Assembly (NCBI GenBank): GCA_045612925.1
Contig: JAZKZX010000043.1
Span: 1 to 34,098, forward strand
Reading direction: 5' to 3'
From: UBA1189 sp045612925
GTDB lineage: Bacteria; Bacteroidota; Bacteroidia; Bacteroidales; Bacteroidaceae
DNA length: 34,098 bases
Positions 6,262 to 12,510 of the stretch are shown here, in pieces. A program made the translations under genes and the position numbers. The notes under the pieces were generated by a model. The model ran no database searches. It saw only the letters and a program-made list of their open reading frames with translations, and was not told the DNA's origin. How positions within the stretch are numbered: position 1 is the stretch's first letter; each line of letters opens with the position of its first letter.

Positions 6262-6294
6262 TTATGCACAATTGGGGACCGAAATGGTGGATAA
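6262..6294. promoter_or_regulatory. Pair of DnaA-box-like 9-mers in inverted orientation
   Basis: TTATGCACA at 6262-6270 and, on the opposite strand, TTATCCACC at 6286-6294. Each differs by one base from TTATCCACA. They lie in the gene-free stretch before the backbone promoter. Two boxes alone do not make an origin. Confidence 0.3.
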
Positions 6295-6309
6295 CTTATG
6301 GCTTTTTTC

Positions 6310-6341
6310 TTTGGCGGTAGCGGAGATTTCATGTACTTTTG
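6310..6341 (+). promoter_or_regulatory. Bacteroidetes-type promoter (TTTG-N20-TACTTTTG)
   Basis: TTTG at 6310-6313, 20 bases, then TACTTTTG at 6334-6341. Both boxes are exact. It drives the small-gene pair starting at 6424 with a leader of about 75 bases. Confidence 0.8.
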
Positions 6342-6423
6342 CATCACGAGAGTCGCGGTGATTCTCGCGAGAGGGCACGGGCTGCCCACTCATTGTCGAA
6401 TCCTTTTAATCTATTTATCTACA

Positions 6424-6738
6424 ATGTGTTACGATTCTTATGACTTACCCTCGGCGGTGACCGAGGAGGGCCTCGCCAGCATGGTGTGTGCCAGTGTGAA
6501 AGACTATCTCGGCGGGGTCACCGACTATGTGGCGCGGTGCCAGCAACGGGTGGCCGAACTGGAGGAGGCCCTCGGCTTCGTGACAGACGAGAAGCATGCC
6601 CTGCAACGCCAGGTGGACGAGCTCAAGCAGTGCCTCGCCACATGCCACGCCATGCGCTCGCAGGCGATGAACTTCAATGGAGTGGGCACCGTGGTGGCCC
6701 ATGCCGATCAAGTAACCCTTCAATACCAAGCATCATGA
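6424..6738 (+). CDS. Coiled-coil hypothetical protein
   Basis: The ATG at 6424 is chosen because the promoter ends at 6341 and the upstream in-frame ATG at 6298 precedes it. It gives 104 residues. The middle part, QQRVAELEEALGFVTDEKHA followed by LQRQVDELKQCLATCH, has heptad spacing and should form a coiled coil. The rest has no recognised domain. The stop overlaps the next start (ATGA at 6735-6738), so translation of the two genes is coupled. GC-rich codons match the element backbone. Function unknown; an oligomeric scaffold or partner of the coupled protein is possible. Confidence 0.65.
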   Translation: MCYDSYDLPSAVTEEGLASMVCASVKDYLGGVTDYVARCQQRVAELEEALGFVTDEKHALQRQVDELKQCLATCHAMRSQAMNFNGVGTVVAHADQVTLQYQAS

Positions 6739-6848
6739 ACACGCTGAACTTTACCTTCAACTTCCACGCCCCCGTGGGGCAGAACATCGCCCATGTAGAC
6801 CACCTCGAGGCCCACTTCGACAAGGACATGACTATGCAGGTCATTGAT

Positions 6849-6897
6849 GGGGCCTCTCCCCATCCCTCTCCCAAGGAGAGGGGCTGCCGACATCGCT
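6849..6897 (-). repeat. GC-rich hairpin repeat (family A) inside a gene
   Basis: The minus strand reads AGCGATGTCGGCAGCCCC, then TCTCCTTGGGAGAGG, then GATGGGGAGAGGCCCC, close to the consensus. The reading frame of the host gene changes here. Confidence 0.85.
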
Positions 6898-6918
6898 GGA
6901 TGCCCTGCTCACCGCGTC

Positions 6919-6952
6919 GGCTCCCGAGGAGAGGGGGCCTCATGCATCGCTC
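6919..6952 (-). repeat. GC-rich hairpin repeat (family A), partial second copy
   Basis: The minus strand reads CGAGCGATGCATGAGGCCCC then CTCTCCTCGGGAGCC. It has the left flank and palindrome of the family but no GGGGAGGC end. Confidence 0.65.
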
Positions 6953-7276
6953 GATACAGAGAGGATGGCCCGTGCCGTGGAGGCTACGCAATCCTTTTTC
7001 TGGGCGCAGAGCGCCTGGGCGGTGGTCTACTGCGTCTGTCGCGATCACCTGGGCATGACCGACAATATGAGCGAGTTTGAGCGTATGGTGGAGGCACTGC
7101 CCTTCACCAAGCGCGTAGTGGAGTGCCCCGCAGGCACTATACGCCGCGCCATCTCCAACAACGACTACATGAGCCGCGCCATCCACCGCTGGCCCGAGGG
7201 CCGCGCCCGCCTGTTGGCAGAGAAGCTGATGGGCGAGATGAAAAATGAGATGGAGGGGTGAGATAGAGGAATGAGA

Positions 7277-7303
7277 AAGAGGGGTGAGCATCACCCCTCT
7301 TTT
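7277..7303. terminator. Intrinsic terminator, 10-bp perfect stem
   Basis: AGAGGGGTGA (7277-7286), loop GCA, TCACCCCTCT (7290-7299), then TTTT. It ends the plus-strand pair. An A-run on its left side lets it also serve the minus-strand gene ending at 7331. Confidence 0.85.
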
Positions 7304-7330
7304 TGTCATAGTTTGTAAAGACAACTAGTG

Positions 7331-8026
7331 TCAAAAACTGGCGTCGAAGGATAATTCGCTCGATTTAATCTTAAAGCTTATCTCTGGATCAAAATCAGTA
7401 TCTTCTAAAGGGCTGCTTAACTTTTGCTCAAATTTCCTTAAATTCTTCAATATTCTTTCGAACTCCCAAGGCACAGCGCGATTAGAGGAGGGCTCGAGGC
7501 AAATGTCCATGGTCAATTTGTTTTTTAACCCAAAATAATCATCTCCTCCACATTCTTTTAATGAATGACGAATCGTGTTCTGTATGGGTGATGTGACTTG
7601 CTTTAGATATTTGTTGAACTGGTCATATACAAAGGTAATATTGTAACTCGTTATTTCTAGTACTTGAAAATAGGCATTGCATACTATACTTATAGAGTTT
7701 AACATTATATGCCCTATATTTATTGTAGATTCTTTACCTTCTGTATCGAATATTCCGATAAAACTATAGCGTACATTCTTGTAATTAAAGTTTTTCCAGT
7801 GTCCAAAGCAAAGAACAACAATATTAGTTATTTTTACGAATTCGTCGTTGTTGATTGTTTTGGTTGTTAAATCACTTTCTTTAATAAATTTACATTCACA
7901 ATCATCTGAATTGACAAATAGAAACACAAATTCCTCAAAATCCTTTATGCCCTTTACAATTCTTAGAGCAGAAATCATTTTGTAAAAATCTTCACTGATA
8001 AGTTCAGAGTAGAATTTCTCATCCAT
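7331..8026 (-). CDS. AT-rich orphan protein of unknown function
   Basis: The 231-residue protein starts MDEKFYSELISEDFYKMISA and is rich in Asn, Lys, Phe and Ile. No motif, signal peptide or clear membrane segment is recognised. The segment around IVVLCFGHWKNFNYKN with FIGIFDTEGKES could be a beta-rich core. Base composition is far more AT-rich than the genes on both sides, and the strand is opposite to the backbone. This marks a separately acquired cargo gene. It has its own promoter on the minus strand (8073-8103) and ends against a bidirectional terminator, so it is a complete one-gene unit. Single-gene cargo at such places is often defence- or toxin-related, but that is only context. Confidence 0.7.
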   Translation of the reverse strand: MDEKFYSELISEDFYKMISALRIVKGIKDFEEFVFLFVNSDDCECKFIKESDLTTKTINNDEFVKITNIVVLCFGHWKNFNYKNVRYSFIGIFDTEGKESTINIGHIMLNSISIVCNAYFQVLEITSYNITFVYDQFNKYLKQVTSPIQNTIRHSLKECGGDDYFGLKNKLTMDICLEPSSNRAVPWEFERILKNLRKFEQKLSSPLEDTDFDPEISFKIKSSELSFDASF

Positions 8027-8072
8027 AAATATGTAGTTTTGGGTGTAACGAATAAACTATAGATTACCTTTG

Positions 8073-8103
8073 CAAAGATACTTTTTGCCCTTCAAAAAAG
8101 CAA
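8073..8103 (-). promoter_or_regulatory. Bacteroidetes-type promoter (TTGC-N19-TATCTTTG) for the orphan gene
   Basis: On the minus strand TTGC (8100-8103), 19 bases, then TATCTTTG (8073-8080). It gives a leader of about 40 bases to the ATG at 8026. Confidence 0.7.
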
Positions 8104-8116
8104 GCGAGAGGGGGGA

Positions 8117-8202
8117 AGTTTCCGAAGAGTTTCCCACAAAGTTTCCGAAGTTTCACAAATACTTTCCCAACCTTCCCAAATAGTTTCACACCCGCGGAAA
8201 CT
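8117..8202 (+). promoter_or_regulatory. Phased array of seven AGTTTCC-like motifs
   Basis: AGTTTCC, AGTTTCC, AGTTTCC, AGTTTCA, ACTTTCC, CCTTCCC and AGTTTCA begin at 8117, 8128, 8140, 8149, 8161, 8171 and 8182. Steps are 11, 12, 9, 12, 10 and 11, about one helical turn. An inverted copy GGAAACT lies at 8196-8202. The array sits between the divergent genes at 8026 and 8310. It may be a multi-site operator on one DNA face or a bent segment. Confidence 0.55.
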
Positions 8203-8309
8203 ATTAGTGTACGCCTCAAATAGGGTGTAACTTCGCAGTGTCAATGGATGAGGAAACATTGGCGGTGCGCACCCTTATACCTCACAACACTAAAACAAAG
8301 AAAACAACA

Positions 8310-8588
8310 ATGAAACAAATCCTCAAAGTAGTGGCACAGAGCGAGGCGATCGCCGTGCCGAGTCAGAAGGCCGAGGGAGGCCAAGTGATGAAGTCGACCA
8401 TCGTCCTGCAGGAGCCGGGCGGCAAGTATGAAGACACCTATGTGGCCACGATGCTGGGGGCTACGGCGCAATGCCGCTTCTATGCGGGCGAACTGGTGGT
8501 GGCGGCACTGCGCTTCACGACCCGCGAGTATAACGGGCAGGTGTATCAGGATATCGTGGTGGCGGACATCGTGAAAATCAACAACTAA
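8310..8588 (+). CDS. DUF3127-like OB-fold protein
   Basis: The ATG at 8310 is preceded by an A-rich stretch typical of starts in this order, and is preferred to the in-frame ATG at 8238, whose added residues look unrelated. This gives 92 residues. The pattern STIVLQE, then TYVATMLGATAQ, then GELVVAALRFTTREYNGQVY followed by QDIVVADIVKI, resembles DUF3127 proteins, which have an OB fold like single-strand DNA-binding proteins. The REYNGxxYxDI block is the clearest sign. It would bind single-stranded DNA during replication or repair of the element, in line with the primase-like gene downstream. It is followed at once by a long GC-rich repeat. The family is moderately sure; binding is inferred. 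Confidence 0.65.
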   Translation: MKQILKVVAQSEAIAVPSQKAEGGQVMKSTIVLQEPGGKYEDTYVATMLGATAQCRFYAGELVVAALRFTTREYNGQVYQDIVVADIVKINN

Positions 8589-8589
8589 C

Positions 8590-8760
8590 GGCCCCCTCTG
8601 ATAGCTCGCAAGCGAGACTCCTTGGTGCTGATAAACCTAATGGTGCTAAAGCACACTCCTCGGGGGAGATAAACCTCCCTTCGTCGCAACCAATGCTCGC
8701 CCGCATTGGCGTCGCAACCGACGCTCCTTTCGCGTCGGCCCCCTTAAGGGGGAGGACTCC
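8590..8760 (-). repeat. Composite multi-hairpin GC-rich repeat
   Basis: Read on the minus strand it is a string of modules: CTCCCCCTTAAGGGGG; CCGACGC/GCGTCGG followed by TTGCGACG; CCAATGC/GCATTGG followed by TTGCGACG; GGAGGTTTATCTCC; GTGCTTTAGCACC; and GGTTTATCAGCACCAAGGAG. The CCGACGC..TTGCGACG and GGTTTATC.GCACCAAGGAG modules recur inside the peptidase gene (11995-12060). It therefore looks like a nested or assembled form of family A. Confidence 0.75.
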
Positions 8761-8783
8761 AGACCTCGCTGATAGCATTGATA

Positions 8784-8830
8784 ACCGCGATGTCAGTAAG
8801 CCCCTCTTCGGGAGGGGTTGGGGAGGCTCC
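8784..8830 (+). repeat. GC-rich hairpin repeat (family A), typical copy
   Basis: Reads ACCGCGATGTCAGTAAG, CCCCTCTTCGGGAGGGG, TTGGGGAGGCTCC. It is intergenic and close to the consensus. Confidence 0.9.
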
Positions 8831-8927
8831 AAATTAATTAATTCGAGCTTGAAGTGAGCGGGGATGTATCGATGAAAGGGCCCAACAACTTCGCTTCCCT
8901 GATGGCTCACACTAAAACTCGAAGATT

Positions 8928-9233
8928 ATGATCGTACAAATTCAGATTTCAGACCGTGTGTATACACAACTCTTGAACGGTAACAAACGCATGCAAGGCA
9001 CACTGGCCTTGGTAAACCCTACGGAGGGTAACTTCAACGAACACCGACGCGAATGGCGTCCCAAGCCCGGCACGCGATATATGCGATTGCCCCACGGGCG
9101 CGTCACGGTGAGCGAAGAGAACATTCGCATGAACCTGCACATCCGTCGCGACGAGAGCATCGTCCCGGCACGCGCCATAGAGGCGGAGAGTGGCATGGCA
9201 AGTGGATTCATTCAATTGACAATGGAGAAATGA
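8928..9233 (+). CDS. Hypothetical protein of the element backbone
   Basis: One hundred and one residues, starting MIVQIQISDRVYTQLLNGNK and ending SGFIQLTMEK. The centre is rich in Arg, with NEHRREWRPKPGTRYMRLPH and RMNLHIRRDES, so it may contact nucleic acid. No known family is recognised. It stands between two GC-rich repeats and upstream of the large primase-like gene in the same direction. Codon use matches the backbone, and similar small proteins seem to travel with HU-like and DUF4248 genes. Function unknown. Confidence 0.6.
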   Translation: MIVQIQISDRVYTQLLNGNKRMQGTLALVNPTEGNFNEHRREWRPKPGTRYMRLPHGRVTVSEENIRMNLHIRRDESIVPARAIEAESGMASGFIQLTMEK

Positions 9234-9248
9234 CAAATGACAATTATT

Positions 9249-9291
9249 ACCCCCGCCCGCACTTCGTGCTCGTCCCCCTTAAAGAGGGACA
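9249..9291 (+). repeat. Short double-hairpin repeat related to family A
   Basis: GCACTTCGTGC hairpin (9259-9269) followed by GTCCCCCTTAAAGAGGGAC. It lies just past the stop of the 8928 gene and may act as its 3' hairpin. Confidence 0.6.
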
Positions 9292-9335
9292 ATGCACATA
9301 AAACCTTTAATCAGTAAACAAAAAAACATGTAACT

Positions 9336-11930
9336 ATGACAACAAATATAAATAATACTACCGCGATGCCTGTAAGCTCCCCCTCGGGGGGAGTTGAGGG
9401 GGCCCTGTTTCCTTTCGGAATAGCAACAAACATAAGGAGCAAGGTGCAGGTGTGTACGCCTGCCCTGATGGATGAGACACTGGATAGTGCGCATGTGGCG
9501 GGCATCTGCGCCGAGATAGAGGATGCCCTGGAGGCCTGCCGACGGGGCGAGCTCACACGCGACGAGTATGACACGCTGAAGGGGGAGCTGAAGAAGCGAT
9601 TGCCCATCTTCACCTTCCACGCCACCTTCAAGAACGGCCGCCGCAAGAACGACGAGGCCGTGCCGAGCGGACTCTCGATCTATGACCTCGACCACATCGC
9701 CAACCCTCGTGCGCGATGGGACGAGATAGCGCCCCGCAAGGAGGAGCTGGGCATCGTGATGGCCCACATATCGCCGAGCCTCGAGGGGCTACGCCTGGTG
9801 TTCGCCGTGCCCCAGGGCATGACGCTGGCCGAGGCACAGGCATGGATGGCACGCCAGCTGGGCGACACGCACTACGACGCCTGCGTGAAGGACTATGCGC
9901 GATGCTCGTTTGCCGTGCCCAGGGGGTATGTGCTGTGCTTGAGTGAGAGACTATGGGAGGCCCCCCTCTTATCCCCCCTGAAGGGGGGAAGCCCCACCAT
10001 CGCGGAGGGTTCAGAGGCACTCCCCATAGAGGCTCCTGGTGAAGACTCCGCTGGGGGAGATGACTCACAAAGTCCCAGCGCGAGATCCTTGACTTCAGCC
10101 CCTTGCTTTTCCCCTTTGGGCCAGCGACCTAAAGGTTCGGGCGTCGACCTAAAGGTTCGCGTTGCTCAGGATGACACGAAGGAGGAGTGTACCGCGATGC
10201 CTGCAACTCCTCCCCTTTCAGGGGGAGGCTGGGGGGGGGCTTTTGCTGGGATCCCTTATTCAGACATCGTCACCACCCTCGAAGAGCAGATGGGCGGCAA
10301 GCCCGAGCACGGAAGCCGCAACAACTTCATCTTCTCCATGGCGTGCCACCTGCGCTATGTGACCAACGACGACCCCGAGTGGATAGCCAGCATACTGCCC
10401 ACCTATGGCGAGGCACGCGACAAGTGGATGGCCACCATCCGTAGCGCCTGCAACCGCAATCAGACGAAGACGATGCCGCGCATCATGCGACGCACACTGG
10501 CCATCTGCAAAGAGCGGTTGGAGGATAATTCAGAATTCAAAATTCAAAATTCAGAATCAAGCGTCCCTCCTGCCATGCCCAAGCGTCTGCCGCCTCTCAT
10601 CAAGCTACTGGTGAGCCGCACCCCGAAGGTGTACCGCGCGGCCGTGGCGCACGCGGTGTTCCCCGCACTGGGGGCGCACCTGTGGAGGACCCACTTCCGC
10701 TACATCGACAATGTGATGCACGAGGCCACGCTGATGAATGTGCTCGTGGGCGAGACGGGCGCGGGCAAGAACTGCATCTCGGAGCCTATCAACCACATCC
10801 TACGCGACATCCGCGACCGCGACCGCGACAACCTCGCCCGCGAGCGCGAGTGGAAGCGCGAGATGCAGACGAAGGGGGCCAACAAGGATAAGCGCCAACG
10901 ACCCGAGGGGCTGGTCATTCAGGAGATTGACCCCGACATGACGAACGCCGCTTTCGTGCAACGACTGGCCGATGCCGAGGAGCGATTCCTCTACGCGAAG
11001 ATGAACGAGATAGACCAGTTTGACGCACTCAAGACCTCGGCACGCTCGAAGGCGCACTTCCAGATTATGTGCCTCGCCTTCGACCCGGGCAATGTGTATG
11101 GTCAGACGCGCGTGGGTACCTCGAGTGTGAGCGAGAGGGTGTGCATACGCTTCAACTGGAATGCCTCGACCACCATCCGCAAGGGGCAGAGCTACTTCAA
11201 CTCGGTGCTCACCGACGGACCCATATCGCGCATCAACTTCTGCATGATACCGCCCCGCGAGATAGGCTCGGAGATGCCCATATACGGGGCGTACGACGCG
11301 GCCTTCGACGAGGAGCTGCGCCCCTACATCGAAAATCTCTCCAAGGCGCGGGGCGAGGTGGTGTGCAAGCAGGCAACCTCGCTGGCCAAACGGCTCGTGG
11401 AGGAGTGTGCCGAGACGGCACGCCTATCGCAAAACCGCGTGTATGAGAACCTCTCCTTCCGCGCCAATGTGATAGCCTACCTCAAGGCCATGGTGCTCTA
11501 TGTGGCGCATGGCGAGCGGTGGGACAAGACGATGGAGGACTTCGTCCGCTGGTCGCTACACTACGACATGTGGTGCAAGATGCAGCTCTTCGGCGAGGCT
11601 ATCGAAGCACAGGAGGCCACCGAAGGCTCGAAGAAGAACAAGGGGCCGCAAAACCTGCTCGACCTGTTGCCCGAGGTGTTCACCCGCGAGGAGGCTGGCG
11701 CCCTGCGCACCCGTGTGGGCATACGAGGAGGAACGCTATCGCAGATGCTGAGCAACTGGAAGAGCCGAGGCTACATCGAACTCTATGGCGAGGAGGTGAA
11801 ACGCACCGAGGCTAACCGACAACGCTACATCAAGACGGAGGGGTATATGAAGAGGCATGGAGCCTCCCCCGGCCCCTCCCGAAGGAGGGGTGACTCGGAC
11901 AGCGATGGACAAGTAAAGATTAACAATTAA
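9336..11930 (+). CDS. BT4734-like primase / DUF3987 ATPase-like protein with repeat-derived linkers
   Basis: Protein of 864 residues. About 40-205 is a BT4734-like (VirE-N type) domain, seen in KGELKKRLPIFTFHATFKNG, SGLSIYDLDHIAN and EGLRLVFAVPQGM; this fold is linked to archaeo-eukaryotic primases. About 305-395 is a helical segment (HGSRNNFIFSMACHLRY). About 425-830 looks like DUF3987, with a Walker-A-like GETGAGKN near 470-478 (Asn in place of Ser/Thr). Together this suggests replication initiation or priming for the element. Residues 9-24, 207-304 and about 843-860 are translations of GC-rich hairpin repeats, lying in the N-terminus, the linker between the first two domains and the C-terminus. 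Residues near 398-407 come from an AATTCAA microsatellite. The frame is open through all of them, so they must be translated to keep one protein. Confidence 0.85.
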   Translation: MTTNINNTTAMPVSSPSGGVEGALFPFGIATNIRSKVQVCTPALMDETLDSAHVAGICAEIEDALEACRRGELTRDEYDTLKGELKKRLPIFTFHATFKNGRRKNDEAVPSGLSIYDLDHIANPRARWDEIAPRKEELGIVMAHISPSLEGLRLVFAVPQGMTLAEAQAWMARQLGDTHYDACVKDYARCSFAVPRGYVLCLSERLWEAPLLSPLKGGSPTIAEGSEALPIEAPGEDSAGGDDSQSPSARSLTSAPCFSPLGQRPKGSGVDLKVRVAQDDTKEECTAMPATPPLSGGGWGGAFAGIPYSDIVTTLEEQMGGKPEHGSRNNFIFSMACHLRYVTNDDPEWIASILPTYGEARDKWMATIRSACNRNQTKTMPRIMRRTLAICKERLEDNSEFKIQNSESSVPPAMPKRLPPLIKLLVSRTPKVYRAAVAHAVFPALGAHLWRTHFRYIDNVMHEATLMNVLVGETGAGKNCISEPINHILRDIRDRDRDNLAREREWKREMQTKGANKDKRQRPEGLVIQEIDPDMTNAAFVQRLADAEERFLYAKMNEIDQFDALKTSARSKAHFQIMCLAFDPGNVYGQTRVGTSSVSERVCIRFNWNASTTIRKGQSYFNSVLTDGPISRINFCMIPPREIGSEMPIYGAYDAAFDEELRPYIENLSKARGEVVCKQATSLAKRLVEECAETARLSQNRVYENLSFRANVIAYLKAMVLYVAHGERWDKTMEDFVRWSLHYDMWCKMQLFGEAIEAQEATEGSKKNKGPQNLLDLLPEVFTREEAGALRTRVGIRGGTLSQMLSNWKSRGYIELYGEEVKRTEANRQRYIKTEGYMKRHGASPGPSRRRGDSDSDGQVKINN
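9360..9407 (+). repeat. GC-rich hairpin repeat (family A) in the N-terminus of the primase-like gene
   Basis: Reads ACCGCGATGCCTGTAAGCTC, CCCCTCGGGGGGAG, TTGAGGGGGCCC. It is translated as TAMPVSSPSGGVEGALF ahead of the conserved part. Confidence 0.9.
9955..10005 (-). repeat. GC-rich hairpin repeat (family A) in the primase-like gene, inverted
   Basis: The minus strand reads CCGCGATGGTGGGGCTTCCC, CCCTTCAGGGGGG, and ends GGGGGGCCTCCC. It is read in the sense frame as PLLSPLKGGSPTIAEG. Confidence 0.85.
10125..10159 (+). repeat. Two identical 15-mers with palindrome ACCTAAAGGT, 20 bp apart, inside the gene
   Basis: CGACCTAAAGGTTCG occurs at 10125-10139 and 10145-10159. Each contains the self-complementary ACCT-AA-AGGT. 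It lies within the repeat-made linker. Confidence 0.8.
10191..10244 (+). repeat. GC-rich hairpin repeat (family A) at the end of the linker
   Basis: Reads ACCGCGATGCCTGCAACTCC, TCCCCTTTCAGGGGGA, GGCTGGGGGGGGGCT. It is translated as TAMPATPPLSGGGWGGAF, in the same frame as the N-terminal copy (TAMPVSSPSGGVEGALF). Confidence 0.9.
10527..10557 (+). repeat. AATTCAA microsatellite inside the primase-like gene
   Basis: Four copies of AATTCA(A/G) in a row, translated as NSEFKIQNSE. It is AT-rich inside a GC-rich gene, at the join between the helical segment and the DUF3987-like part. Confidence 0.75.
11860..11908 (-). repeat. GC-rich hairpin repeat (family A) in the C-terminus of the primase-like gene
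   Basis: The minus strand reads CCATCGCTGTCCGAGTCACC, CCTCCTTCGGGAGG, GGCCGGGGGAGGCTCC. In the sense direction it encodes ASPGPSRRRGDSDSDG, the last part of the protein. Confidence 0.9.
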
Positions 11931-11941
11931 AGATTACAACT

Positions 11942-12496
11942 ATGGCAACAAATGACAATAAAGAAAAACTCCGCGATGCCTTCATAGTCACCCCTCCTCG
12001 GGCCGACGCGGAAGGAGCGTCGGTTGCGACGACTGCCGGTTTATCGGCACCAAGGAGTTCCTTTTCAAGGTTGCAGGGGGGAGGCCGTTACTTTACCCTT
12101 GATGAATTTGTAAGAAGCCAAACCGCTACGGCACATGGTATCGCGAATGTGCCCTCGGCGGAGGCCGTGAACAACCTCGAGCTACTCACCAAGTGCGTGC
12201 TCGACCCCGTGCGCGAGGCGTGGGGAGCGCCCATCATCGTGACGAGCGGATACCGATGCCCCGAACTGAACGCCCGCGTGGGAGGCGCAAGGACGAGCTA
12301 TCACCTGCACGGCATGGCGGCCGACATACGCCCCGTGAATGGTCTCGTAGACAAGCTATACGCGCTCATCGGGCACCTGTTTGCGACACGCAGGATAGGC
12401 ATCACCGAGTGCTACATCGACCACCGAAGGGGGTACATCCACATCGCCTACGATGCCGACAGGTACAGTATGTATCCATTCATAAATCATCAGTAA
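11942..12496 (+). CDS. M15-family peptidase-like protein with repeat-derived N-terminus
   Basis: Residues 50-184 are a peptidase M15 (D-Ala-D-Ala carboxypeptidase-like) domain: YFTLDEFVRS, VLDPVREAWG, TSGYRCPELN, then SYHLHGMAAD with zinc ligands H121 and D128, and YIHIAY with H167. Such enzymes cut peptidoglycan peptides and occur in phages and mobile elements as lysins or cell-wall openers. No signal peptide is seen. Homologues normally begin close to the YFTLDEF block. Here residues 11-48 come from a composite GC-rich repeat, and no start codon follows the repeat before residue 125, so the repeat is translated. The stop codon lies inside a TCAGTAn repeat that also forms the leader of the next gene. 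It starts 11 bases after the primase-like gene. Confidence 0.85.
   Translation: MATNDNKEKLRDAFIVTPPRADAEGASVATTAGLSAPRSSFSRLQGGGRYFTLDEFVRSQTATAHGIANVPSAEAVNNLELLTKCVLDPVREAWGAPIIVTSGYRCPELNARVGGARTSYHLHGMAADIRPVNGLVDKLYALIGHLFATRRIGITECYIDHRRGYIHIAYDADRYSMYPFINHQ
11971..12086 (+). repeat. Composite GC-rich repeat in the N-terminus of the peptidase gene
   Basis: Begins CCGCGATGCCTTCATAGTCA, then CCCCTCCTCGGG, then CCGACGC..GCGTCGGTTGCGACG, GGTTTATCGGCACCAAGGAG and an end GGGGGGAGGCC. It shares modules with 8590-8760 and its two ends with ordinary family-A copies, so it looks like modules nested in one copy. Confidence 0.85.
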
Positions 12497-12510
12497 TCAG
12501 TAATCAGTAA
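12487..12510 (+). repeat. TCAGTAn heptad repeat, copy 5, between peptidase and DUF4248 genes
   Basis: Reads TCATCAGTAATCAGTAATCA then GTAA. It supplies the last codons and stop of the peptidase gene and ends directly at the ATG of the next gene. Confidence 0.85.

Larger units (their letters stand above)
6735..7261 (+). pseudogene. Backbone gene with frame change at a GC-rich hairpin repeat
   Basis: Translation begins at 6735 (MNTLNFTFNFHAPVGQNIAH, then VDHLEAHFDKDMTMQVIDGA) and runs into the repeat at 6849. The part that looks like real protein after the repeat (ARAVEATQSFFWAQSAWAVV, then YCVCRD, ending LLAEKLMGEMKNEMEG) is in a different frame. That frame is open from 6848 to 7261. Joining the two needs a shift of minus one, for which GGGG at 6849-6852 is a possible slip point. 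So this is either one gene broken by repeat insertion, a frameshifted gene, or two proteins, the second starting at ATG 6965 behind AGAGAGG. The upstream overlap with 6424-6738 suggests one original gene. No family is recognised. Confidence 0.5.

Noticed and set aside
9336..9466. Restart of the primase-like protein at the ATG at 9468, which would leave the first repeat untranslated
   Set aside because: The frame is open from 9336 with a suitable A-rich leader, and the QVCTPALMD block before that ATG looks like part of the conserved protein.
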